Assembly (NCBI GenBank): GCA_012932865.1
Contig: SAXG01000030.1
Span: 248,001-312,000, forward strand
Source: Amylostereum areolatum
Lineage: Eukaryota; Basidiomycota; Agaricomycetes; Russulales; Stereaceae
Reading direction: 5' to 3'
Length of the DNA stretch: 64,000 nt
In this document: positions 22,611 through 34,742 of the stretch, one piece after another
Position numbering within the stretch: position 1 is the stretch's first letter
Layout of the letters: every line of letters begins with the position of its first letter
The notes under the pieces: generated by a model
Seen by the model: only the letters and a program-made list of their open reading frames with translations
Databases searched by the model: none
What the model was told of the DNA's origin: nothing
Translations under genes and position numbers: made by a program

Positions 22611-25600
22611 CTACCTCTTCTTCACCCTCGGCCTCGCGAGCTTCATCTTCCCCTTCTTCGCCGCCGGCATATCGTCCCCCATCTCCACGTCCTCGTCCGC
22701 CACCTTCCGCTTGCCCGCCCGCGCCGCGCCCACCGCGCCCACCGCGCCCACCGCCGCCGCCGACGAGGACGACGTCCCGACCTGGTCCACGTCGATCGCG
22801 TCCGAGGAGGACGTGCCCGTCCCGCGCGAATGCGGACTCTGCAGGCGCGACGACGGCGCCGACATCCGCGCCGACCCGCGCGAGCGCGCCGACGACGCGG
22901 GCGACGGCCGCCTCGAGCCCGCCGGCGGCCTGCCCGCGCCCGCGCCCGGATCGTGCGGGGGCAACGAGGGCAGGGCCCCGACCGCGTCCGCGTCCTCCGC
23001 CCTGGCCGCGCGCGCGCCCTCGGACGCGAGCCGGATCCGGGACTCCATCCAGTCGCGCGCGAACAGGCTCTGGCCCGCGAGGTTGTCCTGGAAGGAGCGC
23101 ACGCTGGCCTCCGCCCGCGCGTCGTCCTGCCGGCGCACGACCGCCTCCGCGGACGCGCGCGCGGCGAAGAGCTCGAGGGGCAGCGAGCCCGCGTTCTTGA
23201 CGACCGCGCCCCGCCGGCGGCGGCCCGCCTCCTCCTCCTTCGGGTCGGCGCCGGGGAGGTCGCCGATGTTCTCCACCCATTCCCACGGGCGGTTGACCAC
23301 GGCGGGGCCGAGGACGAGCTGGCCAGCGGGGTCGCGGGAGGCGTACGCGAGGTCGGCGACGGCTTCGTTCGGGGGCGTGAAGGGCAGCAGGCCTCTCAGC
23401 TGCTGGAGATACTCGGCGGGCAGGTCCGAGGGCAGGTCCGACAGTTGCAGTTGAGGGTAGTTGCGGAAGATCTCAGCCGCGGTCACCTTGGCGTCCGAGG
23501 CCACCTCTACGTATGGGGGTCAGACATCGCAAAGCAGCAGAGGATGGGAGCGACGCGCCGTCCAAGAGGTAAAAGTAAGTGTCGAGGAACAGCGCGAACG
23601 CGACCGGGTTCAGCTGATCACCAGCACTATGCGCCTAAGCCAAGCCCGTCAGGACCCCTCCTCGCGCAGAGCACCCCACCCCACTCACCATAGCCAACCC
23701 AAACACCGAAACGCACAACCTCCCGCTCAGCGCCCGCGCCCTCGGCGTCCATATGTCCCTACACGCCAAATCAAACTGCAACAGCCGCGCCATGAGAATC
23801 GCGCCCTGCGTAAGCTGCTCCTGGGAGAGACTCCCCGCCGCCCGCTGGCTCCTCCCAGAAAGTGCCGCCTCGAACGCGTCGATCTTGTCCGCGAGCGCCG
23901 TGATGAACTCGTCCTGGGTCGCGGAGTCCGTCGGCGGCTGCGTCTGTCCGTCGCGGACCGATTCCGTGAGGTGGGCGAGCAGACGGAGCTGCTCGCTGGA
24001 GACATCCAGCGCCTTCTGGAAGTCGGGGCTGGACAGCTCCATGCCAGCCAAAACGTTCGCGATGAACCGTAGTCCGGTGTTGACGAACTACCGCCAAGCG
24101 TCAGCCCGCCATCCATCCATCTCCCCGAAGCCGAAGGTGAACGAACTTGCACAGACCTTGCCGACGATGTTCGGGCCCACCCCGCGCGCCATCTCCGCCA
24201 CGAAATCCGCCTCCTCCGTCGACATGTGGTGGCGCAGGAGCTTGGCGATCAGCCTGTCCACCTTGGTGTTCCCGTTCGTGTGCGGCGTGCCCAGCGCGAG
24301 CCGCTCGCCCATCTGCTTCAGCGTGAACTGCACCTCGATCGCCGTCGCCGCGAGCTTCCACGGGCTCAGGAGCGCCGAGGTGTCCAGCCACTCCGACGAG
24401 CCGATATCCGCCGTATCTGCAAGAAAGGACACTCGTCAGAATCGAATACATCCGACAAAGAGCAAGGACGGCTGCCAACCCGAACGCGCGACGTTCAAAA
24501 TGAGCCTGAGCGCGTCCATCAACGGCTCCACCAAGCTCTCCTCCAAACTGTCCAACCGCAACGTCCTCTCAAACGCGTCCCTCACCGCGTTCAGATCCCT
24601 ATACACCGCCTGCCGAAACTCGGGGACCCCGCACACCGCGCACCGCAGCACCCCCGACATATGCCCGAGCTCCTTGGGCAACCTCCGACTGTGCTCGAGA
24701 AAGACGAGCGTCGGGATCGACGCCACGAGCGCGGAGATGTGGCGGCCTTGGAACGCGTCCTGCCGGCGCGTGCGCACGCGCTGGAGCTCGACGCGGTCGT
24801 TGGGCGGGATGCCGTCCGCGCCGCACGCGTCGTGGAGGAGCAAGCGCGCGAAGACGTCGTGCGCGGCGCGGAGGTAGACCTCCGACGACTGCGAGGCCTG
24901 TCCGACGCCCTCCGGGCTGCCGTGCGCGATCTCCCAGAGCGGGTACACGAGGCCCTGGAGCACGGTCGTGGTCGACAGCGCGCCGTGCACGATGAGGTAC
25001 ATGAGCGCGATGATCACGCAATCCCACGCCTCGGCGTCGATCGCGACGAGCTCGACGATGCCCGCGCCCGCGAGCCACTGCGCGATGTGCTCGTCCAGCC
25101 CGGCCGGGAGGTGCTGATCGACGTGGAGCAGGAACTCGGCGTAGCACAGCGCGCGCGCGCGCGCGGTCGTGATGTCCACCGTCGTCGGGAGCTTCAGCCG
25201 CAGCGCCGCGAAGGTGTCGTCCCACACGCGCCAGGCCCAGTTCGGCGCGGTGCGGTAGCGGTACCACAGGCTGTTGGCCAGCATGGACGCCGCGCCTGGT
25301 CGGGCGTCGTTCGGGAGGATGAGGATTTCCTGGATGTGCATTGGCACCGTTTCCGGGTTCGCGTCGGCGGGGCGGAGGGCCTGCGAAATCACGGGGACGG
25401 GTTAGTCGACATGTCTCCACGGCGCGAGCGACGGCGGAACTGGCCTGGGCGTAGAGAGATATGTCGTTGTCGACGCCCTTGCGCGCGGCCGGGTCGAGGT
25501 ATCGGTTCGCGTCGATCTCCACCAACAACGTGAGCAGCGCGCGGGAGTGCTGTCGTGTCGTCTTGCACGTCTGGTGCATGGCGTACAGCCCGTCGACGAG

Positions 25601-28461
25601 CTTCTTCAGCACGCTCATGCTCGCCCATATATCGAGGTACCGACGGAGGGTCTCCACGAGGATGGTCAGGAAGTCGTGGCTGCACGGCTGTTCTAGCGCG
25701 GCCATGCATAGCTGATATGGATGGACGGCGTCAGGATCCTGGAGGGCCGGCTGAGGAAGAAGAGTGTACGTACGTCGAACATGCACCGGTAGCATTTGAC
25801 CTGCGCCATAAGGTCGATGGCGAGGCAGAACGGGCGTATAACTTGGGCGGCCAACGTAGGGTCTTCCAGGCGACTGACCACACAGGGTTAGACAAAAGAT
25901 CCAGCCAAGGAAGAAGGAAGGTGAGATACCCAGGAAGATGTTTGATAAAGATAGGCAAAAACCACTGCTTGATCGCCCGAACTTGCTCATACCGCGGCGC
26001 CGAGAGCAACGTCTTGCATTCAGAGAAACTAGACTCCATGGACGGGCCCTGCGCCGGCTCCGCACCGACCTCTACAAATCGACGTCAGGATGTGCCATGG
26101 CCTGGGCGAAGGACGGATACCCACCACCAAACAGCTCCGGAAAAAGCGGTCGAATCTCGCGCCTGATCTCGCGCTCGTTGGTCTCCTCAGGCATATCCCG
26201 CACACGGAATCCATGCAACGTGACCTTCCTCTGGTTGATGAGCGACACCGTCGACTTGTCCAGCGGGATCCAGCGCAGGTAGTCCCTATGACGCGACCCG
26301 TGTTCCTGCCAACCTCCATAAGTAAAACAAAAGAGCGGCGAGCGCCAGAGCAAGAGCTCACATCGGAGAACGACAACCCAGGCTCGCACCGCGCGATGAG
26401 CCTCTGGACGTACTTCTCGTACGAGAACAGCTCGCGCTTGACAAGCTCGCCGAAGAGAAGCGCGAGCGCGGGCAGATGTTGTGCCTCGCCGCCGTCGAGG
26501 AAGTCGAAGAGGAGGTCCTGGAGGAAGTCCTGGGGTATGGCGAGCGCGCGGCGGGCGGTGCGGTCCGCCCAGCGTTGGAGGAGGGTGACGGCCGCATAGG
26601 GTCGGTGGTCGCCATATTGCAGGGGCGTGACGCTCCAGGAGAGGAGGCGGTCGACCTTGAGCGCGAAGACCTCGTCGGACTGTTGCGGGTCGAAGTAAAC
26701 GAAGCTGTCTAGGTCCGTTGTGGCGGAGATCGCGTTGAGGCGCTGGAGGTGGGATTCGTTAATGCCACATGAGAGAGACGAAAAGTGAAGGCTTGCGCAC
26801 GATCACATCTGCCACGGCCTCCGTCAGCCGGGCGAGCACGCGGGGTGGGAGGTTGCGAAAGAGGAGGGCATCGTTGCGCCGCTTGATGTCGGCGTAGTTT
26901 TCGGAGAGCAATCGATGGATGGTGTCGACGGTCGATTCACGTTCGTCCTCGGTGGACGTTTGGTCGGGGGCGCCGGTGAGGATCTCCGTCAAAAGGGAGG
27001 AATAGGTCGTCCACATGTGCGGGCTGACGAACGCGTCGGGCATGAGCAGACACGCTCTCTGGACCATGACGTCAAAACCCGACTTATGACAGTAACATGA
27101 GTGGGATGTGTACCTTGATGAACATCTGTAGGGACTGTTCCAGGTTCGCCAGCAACTCCCGTCCAAACGATCCCCGAATCTGCGCGCATATAGGCCGTTG
27201 AACGTGCGAAGGCGAGCGTTGAACGGGAAAGCCCACCTCTGTGATTTTGACAAGACACGCCTCGACGAACGGCCGGGTCAACGCCCTGCAGGACAGGATG
27301 CCATCGAGGTAATCGTCCGTCAGCCGCGCAAGGAAGCCCGCTTGCGCCAAATTGCTGCTCCCGATCTGGGTGACGAGCCACGCCAAAAACGTCCTGTTGT
27401 CCACGAGACCCTCCGAGTAAAACGTCCGCAGCAGGGTCAAGCTGGTGCGCCCATAAATCAGACAAGGCGGAAGGCGGAATAGGGTGGCAAGGCAAGCGCA
27501 CCTGTAGGTAAAGCGCGATATCCACTTTCGACGCAGCTCCGGGTCGGAGAGCACGCCCTTGAACACCTGTTTGACGTTGAGCCCTGGGCGGGGCGCGGTG
27601 GGCAGGATGATGTCCCCGAGCTGCTTCTTGAGATGGCCGGTGACGACGTTGGCCCATTCGACACTGTACTGGGTCGGGTCGTAGTTCGGCCTGTTGCGCA
27701 AGCCGGCCTGGAACACACGGGTAAGCCCCGCGGCGCATACACGCACGACAAAAACGAGAAAGATACCATCTCGTTGGCGCCGAAGACGCGGAGAAACCAG
27801 ACGGCGCGGGGAATGGCGACGTTGTTGGCGTGCAGGAGGTCGAGCAGGTCTTGGCCCTTGGCCCCGTGCGGGACGCTCTTCCCGAGCTTGGAGAGCGGAA
27901 CGGTCGAGTCGGCGAGCTCTTTGAACCACGTTTGGCGCTTGGAGTCGTTCAACGTGACGCGCGAGGGCATGCGGAAGGTGGGGGCGCTGCGAGAGGCGAT
28001 GAGGAGCGATGGCGGGGGGAGAAAAAGGGAGTGCGTACGGGATGGCGGACGTCGCCGCCGCGCGGCGGGCGAAAACCTGGTTCATCAGATTCTCGAGCTC
28101 CTCGAGCGGGTTGATCTGGGGCGGTAAGTCCTTGAACGTGCCCTGCGCGCCCCACGTCTCCGCCTGCAACACGCTCGATTAGCCCTTCCGCCCTGCCCGC
28201 GTCCTGCCACGCACGCACCGGCACCTGCATCTTCTGCGCCAGCCCGTTCTTCACATTCTCCGCGGTCAGGATGTCCTCCTCCTGTTCGGGGTACGGTGGG
28301 TGGTATCCGTAGAAGCCTGCGTGCCCATCAGCCTCAGCTCAGCGCTGCTCGGGGGACGAAATGAAACCGGGGAACGCACCGAGGTCGGCGGAGACGTGCG
28401 CTTCGGGCAGCCAGTCTGGAGGGCGCGCCTCCTCGATGGGGAGAGGAAATTTGGTGGCCAT
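22611..28461 (-). CDS. MED12: Mediator complex subunit 12 (Srb8)
   Basis: A large multi-exon gene. The first exon (ATG 28461) reads ARPPDWLPEAHVSADLG, and the next has GYHPPYPEQEEDILTAENVK, as in fungal Srb8. Near 27970-27780 the Med12 domain is unmistakable: RVTLNDSKRQTWFKELADS, PHGAKGQDLLDLL and IPRAVWFLRVFGANEM. The Med12-LCEWAV region at about 26700-26350 includes LLSWSVTPLQYGDHRPYA. Long exons at 25392-24436, 24432-24100 and 23504-22611 carry the C-terminal half, ending RPRVKKR. Med12 belongs to the CDK8 kinase module (Med12, Med13, CycC, Cdk8), which attaches reversibly to core Mediator and modulates transcription. An upstream in-frame alternative start with an aspartate run (about 28583) is possible but uses a different frame and would need another intron. 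Confidence 0.88.
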
Positions 28462-28772
28462 CTGTGCGTTTTCATGAGCTTTCGCGGGGGTAGGTCAACG
28501 TCGTCGTCGTCGTCGTCGTCGTTGTCGGGGGAGTGCAAGTGGCGAGGATGCCAGGTCGCGCGCCGCGCGGCGTCGACGTCCACATTTCCATTTCTCCGAA
28601 GCCCGAGGCGATGAATGGCAGCTTTTCGGGTCCCTTTCGGAGAAAAGGAAACATATGTACGCCGTCCTTATCGCCGAAAGCCCCTCATCAGTCCACGTGA
28701 TGTGAACATTTGTCCGCGGCGCGCGTACTGCACGGACGGGAGTCGTGCAATATGTATCGTACAGAACTATCG
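28462..28772. other. Intergenic, MED12 upstream region
   Basis: Contains a CGT trinucleotide repeat at about 28498-28521 that would encode an Asp run on the minus strand. It is otherwise without recognised genes. It lies between the MED12 start and the 3' end of the membrane-protein gene. Confidence 0.5.
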
Positions 28773-30474
28773 TTAATGATACAAGACTGCCACCGCCCAG
28801 CCGCTAGAATACGCCACCGAGCTCGTACCATCGTTCAAGATCCACGCTCGAAGAGGCTTCATACGGGCTATCCGGACAAATATCAGCGCTGAAGGCCTCC
28901 TCCAAGGCGTTATGTAACTCACAGGCAACCACGCCTTTCCAATCCTATCTGTAGAGTCGTCCCTCATGGTCGTAAACTGCGTCGACGGCGTGAACGCGGC
29001 CCCCTTCTTCGTCGGCGCGTCGTCGATGGGCGGTAGCACTGAGTCTTCGCCGACGCTCGCGCCGCGCGCGGGCCACATCGACCGCCGTACTTGCATCTCG
29101 GTGAGCGTCTGGGACGTCCCGTCGGGCGCGGAGAGGCCGAGGCCGAGGCGGACGATGACCACGCTGAACACGATGCCCTGCGATACGGCGAGGCGCCGTC
29201 AGCGTTCCCCCTTCTACGTCGGATCCAGATATGAACATGCACTTACGACGATGGGCGAGATCTGCACACGGGAGGCGTCAGTCGTGGAAAGTACACAGAG
29301 AATGCGCGCGGGGGACGTACGGCGTCCAACAACAGATACTGCGCCCACGACTTGGCCAGGTACGTCGCCAGCAGCACGATCAGCGTCGCGGAGTACACCG
29401 CGCCGGACTCGACCACGACGAGCAGGACGGGCATCAGGGTCGCCGTCCCCACCAGCTTCGACAGCCGGTTAATCCGCCATATGCGTATCGCGATGAGCAC
29501 TGCCGCCACGCCGCGTCAGTCCAAGCGCTCACAGCAACTGACCTCCAGCGAAGAGACGCGGCGCACCGGTGCCGATGATGTTCGTGGAGAGCGTGAGCGA
29601 AAAGAAGGACGTGATCCAGTGCGAGAGCTCGCTCGCGAAGATCTCGTCCGTCGGCGTGACCTTCGCGAAGGTGTACAAGATGCCGATCCCCGTCGCTGGC
29701 AACGCGCAAAAAAGCGTCAGACTACGCCCGTCCCGTCACGAAATGCGATACCCTCAGCGGGCGACGTTACCTGTGCTCCCACCGAGCAACAACGACGGAA
29801 ACGCGATGATCCAGTAGTTGTTGCCCCAGACGACCGCGCACCGATAAAGCTATCCCAATCGGCGGTGAGCTTCCGCGAGTCTACGTCGTGGGGGGGGGAG
29901 GCACTTACGACGAACGCGTCCCCAACGAGCGTCTGCGCGATGTACAACGCGCTCCCAAAGATGTTCGTAAAATTCGACAGCTCGTTGAAGTACGCCGCGG
30001 GCCCCCCAGGCGCGTCCTTGTGTATGACAAACGCCTCGATGATGCGGGTAAAGTTCACGATGATGTGCTGAACGAAGCAATGAACAAAGAGCACACCGTC
30101 AGCGCCCGGCGCGCACGCTCGAAGGATATTCGAAAGGCGCACCGTCGTAGCAATGACGAACATGGTGATCGCGGTGCCCATCATGACCCTGCTCATCCTC
30201 GACGCCTGTCCGGCTCTCGACTTTCTCCACAGCAGCCACGCCGACATGATGAACAGCACGGTGAATATCCCTATTGACAGTCAGACAGAGAAGAAAAATC
30301 AGTCCATGCGATGGAGAAGCGCCGAAGATGAAAGCCGTCTACGCACCGTAGAGCAACGTCTGACAGAAAATCGAAACGAGCTTCGACTGCAGCTGCCATG
30401 AGCACCCCACCCTACGAACGGACATAGAATCCAAAAAACGCCCTCACCTCATCCGCAGGAAACGTGTCCGCCAT
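28773..30474 (-). CDS. Seven-transmembrane-type membrane protein, uncharacterised
   Basis: Starts MADTFPADE at 30474, with a GTGAGG donor directly after. Successive exons encode hydrophobic segments: FTVLFIMSAWLLW, MGTAITMFVIATTVRL, a helix around FVQHIIVNFTRIIEAFVI, NYWIIAFPSLLLGGSTATGI, TSFFSLTLSTNIIGTGA, LMPVLLVVVESGAVYSATLI and ISPIVGIVFSVVIVRLGLGL. About seven TM helices are followed by a polar cytoplasmic tail rich in Ser/Thr/Asp. Proteins of this layout are very common and uncharacterised in Agaricomycetes. No catalytic motif is visible. Introns are short and frequent (for example near 30440, 30270, 30070, 29860, 29510, 29330 and 29200). The last exon and the stop at 28773 are less certain because of a possible 3' intron near 28890-28920. 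Confidence 0.75.
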
Positions 30475-31215
30475 AGTGAATCGATCCAGTAGCAAGGAAG
30501 AGAACTCGTGGAAGTCGAAGGGGGAAAACCCCTACCTTCGAGTGGGGTGCTCCCTATATACATATGTAACACACCTGCCCCACAAGCGCCTACATAGGAG
30601 ACCGACAGCCGCATGGGACCCTTCCAACTCCGGGGCGTGCGTCTCGTCTTGGAAGGCTCAGTGCCCTTCTCCGCATATCGCGTACGTGGGGACACCCCAG
30701 AAAGGGTGCTGCATAACGCTGCGACGGCGATCAACGGCGCCGAAGCGGCGCGCACACTGGGTAGATTGATCATTGCGCGCCGCTAAGTCTGTACCCACGA
30801 TTCGAGCGGGCGAAAGTGCGACCGTTCGCCTTCCGTCAAGTTCTTCGGCGCGGATGGAAGGGCCTTCGCGCACACACCGTATGAAATTTTCTAGGTTTGC
30901 GTGATTTGCGTCGTCGACGGTCGGCCACGAGGCAGATTCAGAAAGAGGCGTGTATCACGCGTCCGCCCGACTGACGCCTACACGAGGACATGTGAGAGCC
31001 TTCCAGCCCGAGTCTACCTTCAAGGTTCCGCACGAACGTTTAGGTACGCTGCGTATCCGACAGGAAGTTTGATTGTGTTCGTGTACGGGGTGAGGTGCAG
31101 CTTGAGGTCACATCGCACTCGGCGGCGCCACAATTCGATACAGGGAGGAACAAACAGAGACAAATACCGGCGCTTGCCGGCCGCCACGCCGCCACATGCC
31201 GATACTTACGAGGCC
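30475..31215. other. Intergenic, left flank of nested transposons
   Basis: Contains the promoter side of the membrane-protein gene (a TATATAC-like motif lies near 30555). Beyond it is sequence with no recognised gene, up to the 8-bp target duplication at 31216. Confidence 0.5.
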
Positions 31216-31223
31216 GACGCAGT
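31216..31223. repeat. 8-bp target-site duplication, left copy (GACGCAGT)
   Basis: GACGCAGT immediately precedes the outer element's left end and recurs exactly at 39663-39670 directly after its right end. Confidence 0.9.
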
Positions 31224-31259
31224 AGGCCCCCGGCGTATCCCCCAACAACTCCGATCCTA
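31224..31259 (+). repeat. Outer element terminal inverted repeat, left
   Basis: A 36-bp arm starting AGGCCCCCGG. It matches the reverse complement of 39627-39662 except for one A/G difference. Its last two bases (TA) are also the target of the inner Tc1-type insertion. Confidence 0.88.
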
Positions 31260-31336
31260 CAGTGCTTTGCATAAGATTCCGGAATCCGCGCGCGCGATTT
31301 CGTTGTTTGTACGACCAAACAACCTGCCAAATGCGG
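31260..31336 (+). repeat. Tc1-type element terminal inverted repeat, left (77 bp)
   Basis: Identical to the reverse complement of 34666-34742 over 77 bases by direct comparison. The match ends after AATGCGG. Confidence 0.93.
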
Positions 31337-31404
31337 TAACCCGGGAAAATCCGAGCTCTGAGAGTGACAGCACGCGTGACATCATCTCCGTGTTCCGAAC
31401 ATCC

Positions 31405-32486
31405 ATGGCCCCCCGTCTATCCACACAACTCCGGGAGCGCATCGTCGCATGGAGGGAGCACTTCACCGTTGCCGAGATTGCCAACCTGGCAGCTTGTTCC
31501 ATCACCACTGTCTATGACATTCTTGCACTTTATCACCAGACTGGATCAGTACATCCTCTACAGCCCTCCATGGCCCATGGTCGTCCCCGCACTCTCGATC
31601 AAGATGATCTGGGTTTCATCCACGACTTGCGCACTGCAAATCCTGGAATATATCTGGACGAGATTCAGACTCACCTTTGGGATGACCGGGGAGTTGACAT
31701 CTCACTCGCGACACTCTCCCGATCACTCCGCCGCCTTGCAGTCACACACAAGACGATCGCAAAAGAGGCATTGGAGCGCAATGACGAGTTACGTGCGGTA
31801 TGGGTAGCGGAGTATGGAAAAATCCCCATGGAGTGTATGATGTGGTTGGACGAGTCGGCAGTGGATGATCGGACAAACTTCCGCACATCAGGTTGGGCGG
31901 AACTTGGACAAGCATGTGTACGTCGTCAAACATGGATACGTGGCAAGCGGTACTCTGTGCTCCCTGCATTGTCCCACGAGGGGATTGTTGCACTGGAGAT
32001 ATTTGAAGGGTCAGTTACAAAGGAGAGGTTTCTTCGTTTTCTATGGGAAGATCTTGTGTGTCATGCTACCATTACTCTTGTATCATATACTAATATCTAC
32101 TAACTTCCTAAGGTCCCGCTCCTCAATCCATACACACCTGATGATCCCCAGCCATGCAGTGTCGTTGTATTGGACAATGCTTCTATTCATCACGATGCAG
32201 AGATCCGTGCAATTATTGAAGGTGTTTGTGGTACGTCTTACAGTTATCTGATCATGTACCATTTGTTCATGAGGCTTGAATAGGCGCCAAACTGATATAT
32301 CTCCCCCCATATTCTCCCGATATGAATCCTATTGAGCAAGCGTTCAGTGCTATCAAAGCCTGGCTTCGTCGACATGAAGCCGAAGCAGTCAATCCACAGA
32401 CTCGGCCGGCACTTATGCGTCGGGCAGTTGATGCCGTTCAAGCGGAGAGTGCGATTGGTTGGATTATGAACTGTGGTTATGTGTAG
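31405..32486 (+). CDS. Tc1/mariner-type DDE transposase
   Basis: Three exons: 31405-32055, 32113-32230 and 32284-32486, with GT..AG introns at 32056-32112 and 32231-32283. The N-terminus is a helix-turn-helix DNA-binding domain (RERIVAWREHFTVAEIANLA, then STTVYDILALYHQTGS-like), followed by a second HTH and a GRPR-like basic link (HGRPRTLDQDD). The DDE_3 catalytic core has its three acidic residues in MWLDESAVD, VVVLDNASIH and SPDMNPIEQAF. I count 35 residues between the second Asp and the Glu (DD35E). It should cut and paste the element using the 77-bp inverted repeats with TA targets. All catalytic residues and splice sites are intact. The start is the first ATG giving the HTH (MAPRLSTQL). 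Confidence 0.92.
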
Positions 32487-32512
32487 AGTAATTACAGCCC
32501 TCATTCTCTATA

Positions 32513-34663
32513 TCAAGAAAAAACATCCTCATCCCGTGTAAGAGTGCGAGCAAATGCCCGTTTCACCTCCAGACGCGCCACCCACTGGCCAGCAAAATGT
32601 TGAAACTGGTGCACCGTCTCCATGCTAATGTTAAACATATCCATCATCAGGTCGATGTCAAGTAAAGAGAGGCTCTCAGGAGAGTAGCCTGCCTCGCCAA
32701 GCACCTGCCCATATTGCAACAAGTCAAGACCCTCCTCCTGAAGCAGCATCATCAGAAAGTAAGACATCACCTCACGCTGTGGTGGGATAGGGGAAATAGG
32801 GAGGTGTATGGAGCGAGGGCGCAAAGGCGTGGAAGGAGATGGAGTGTGCGGCGAAGGGGATAGATAATCATGGGACACAAATGATGACGACATTGGTCGG
32901 GACATCTGTGCGGATGCAGATGCAGCATGTGGGAGAGATGGAGAGTCCATCATCCTTGCGAGGAGAGTACCCTGCTGCTTGACGATCTCAGCCATCATCA
33001 TCGCGAGAGGTATCAGCACATCGTTACGTGGCTCAACCTGAGGAGTAGGAGTTGCCGGCGCAGAGACTGGACCCCTTCGACCACGAGGACGAGGACCGAT
33101 ACTGCCGTCTCGAGGTCCGTCAAAGGATGGCCAGGTGGGAGGAGTCTGAAAGGTAGCATCACGGCTCTCCTAAAAATATAATGAGTTGAGCATCGGAGGT
33201 GGAATTTCAAAAGCACATACAATTGCAGCAGCCCAGTCGCAAAAGCGAGCTTTGTTGAGAGCAACATGACCTCCCTTTCCGTCGGGCCAGCAGTAGCCCT
33301 GATTGCCATGCTCACCCAAATGTTTATCGCACGGGTAAAGTTTCTGAAGCTGGAGGATGTGCTGGCCATTGATCTGAGCCTGCGCAGAGAAATCACCAAC
33401 TTTTGGAACCTAAAACAAACATTAGGTTTGGGTCACCAGATCACGATTGCGCAAATATACCTTAGTTCCTGCTGCTGGTGCGTGAGGGGCAGGCTGATTG
33501 CCAATGTTCATGATCACATCAGCAGGCTGTAGAATTGATGTATTAAACATAAGGAACATATAATAGCGTACAAGGAAGCGTACCCGAATCCGAGACCGAA
33601 AGGGCTCCATATGTGACATGTCGAACTCAGTGTACACCGTTGCGTTGGGCTTCTTGCTGATCGCACTGACAACACCTGCCCAGTCGGCATTGTTGTCAAC
33701 TGTTGATGCTGCAGACTTCCTACTCATATAATATATCAGACAATGAATGTACAAGGAACAAGAGACGTACGCAATACCGGTCCAGTGCACTACAAATGGC
33801 GGCCCGTTCTCCCCCACGATGAACTGACCATCTAAGCCATGCGCAATCAACATCTTCTCAACGATCTCCACACGCGTCGTTGTAGCCCCAAGCGGGGTGG
33901 TGATAGTCTTCGAGGATTTAGTTGTTCTTGTTTGTCCTGGGGCCGTGAACACAATCGTGATGACGACGGTGCGACCTTATATCATCATTAGTTCTTAGCG
34001 TAGGCACAAAGATAACCTGAGAGATACCTTCGCGTTCATTACGACATGGTGCCGCCACCACTGCCGCCGCCTGACGAGGTGCCGCTGCTGGACTGCCGTG
34101 GCTTGGTGCGCCTGCTGGTGTGCGTGGGGCATTCTGGGTCTGGGGTTGAGGAGCCGGGGGAGCAGGACCATGTTCTTGACGTGGGGGAGTGTGTGCAGCA
34201 ACAGCTTGCGCGCGCTGTGCATGCTCGAGAGCCTGCTCGCGGGCTTCTTGTTCTTGTGCGGAGATGCGGGCCAGCAGGTATGTGCGGTGGTCTGGAGGGA
34301 GCTGATTGATAGCGGCTGCACGAACCTCTTCTATTTCTTCATGGCTGTGGTAGAAGGTCGGAGGATCCACTGCGCCGTCTGAGTGGTAGTTAGCAATATG
34401 CATTTTTCGGGGCCAACCCCAAGCCTGTCACTCACCAACCCATGCTGGCTCTGTAACCCAGACCTGTGAGACCTGATACCTCCTTCGTACTCCATTGGCA
34501 GTCTGTAGCTCGACGACGAGGGGAAAGACGGGGTCCATGACTCGGATGTAGGTGAGAGCGGACAAGGAAGTGCCAGCTCGACGACCCGACGCGTCGCGCT
34601 GCCGTTATGTCACTCAGTCACACCGGGATCACACATCAGTCACTGTACCTCATTGCTGCGCAT
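32513..34663 (-). CDS. Accessory protein of Tc1-type transposon, unknown function
   Basis: A multi-exon gene convergent with the transposase. A 15-nt first exon (MRSNE, 34663-34649) is followed by introns at 34599-34648 and about 34379-34435. Next comes a Gln/Ala/Pro-rich helical region (EEIEEVRAAAINQLPPDH and a QEQEAREQALEHAQRA coiled segment). A compact middle with TRVEIVEKMLIAHGLDGQ, PFVVHWTGI and a conserved-looking ATVYTEFDMSHMEPF follows. Then there is a segment with PVCDKH-like Cys/His residues (KLYPCDKHLGEHGNQGYC) and DWAAAIV, a Ser/Pro-rich linker, and a final helical exon ending 32513. I recognise no domain. Its position inside the inverted repeats and its intact exons argue that it is part of the element, perhaps a regulator or a second DNA-binding factor (inference). 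Confidence 0.7.
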
Positions 34664-34665
34664 TC

Positions 34666-34742
34666 CCGCATTTGGCAGGTTGTTTGGTCGTACAAACAAC
34701 GAAATCGCGCGCGCGGATTCCGGAATCTTATGCAAAGCACTG
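34666..34742 (-). repeat. Tc1-type element terminal inverted repeat, right (77 bp)
   Basis: Reverse-complement partner of 31260-31336. The accessory gene's start codon (34661-34663) is three bases inside it. Confidence 0.93.

Larger units (their letters stand above)
31260..34742. mobile_element. Tc1/mariner-type (IS630 superfamily) transposon with two genes
   Basis: A 3,483-bp element with perfect 77-bp terminal inverted repeats starting CAGTGCTTTGC, flanked by the TA duplication characteristic of this superfamily (31258-31259 and 34743-34744). It carries a three-exon DDE transposase on the plus strand (31405-32486) and a second, convergent multi-exon gene on the minus strand (32513-34663). 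Together they fill almost all of the element. Both stop codons lie within 30 bp of each other and both start codons lie close to the inverted repeats. Intact ends, perfect repeats and open exons suggest recent activity. It is inserted at the inner edge of the left repeat of the outer transposon. Confidence 0.93.

Noticed and set aside
22407..23693. 428-codon plus-strand frame with a histidine run
   Set aside because: The His run comes from the CCA repeat and the rest is the antisense of GC-rich MED12 exons.
24226..25533. 435-codon plus-strand frame
   Set aside because: Antisense of MED12 exons with conserved coding content on the minus strand; Arg-rich, with no domain.
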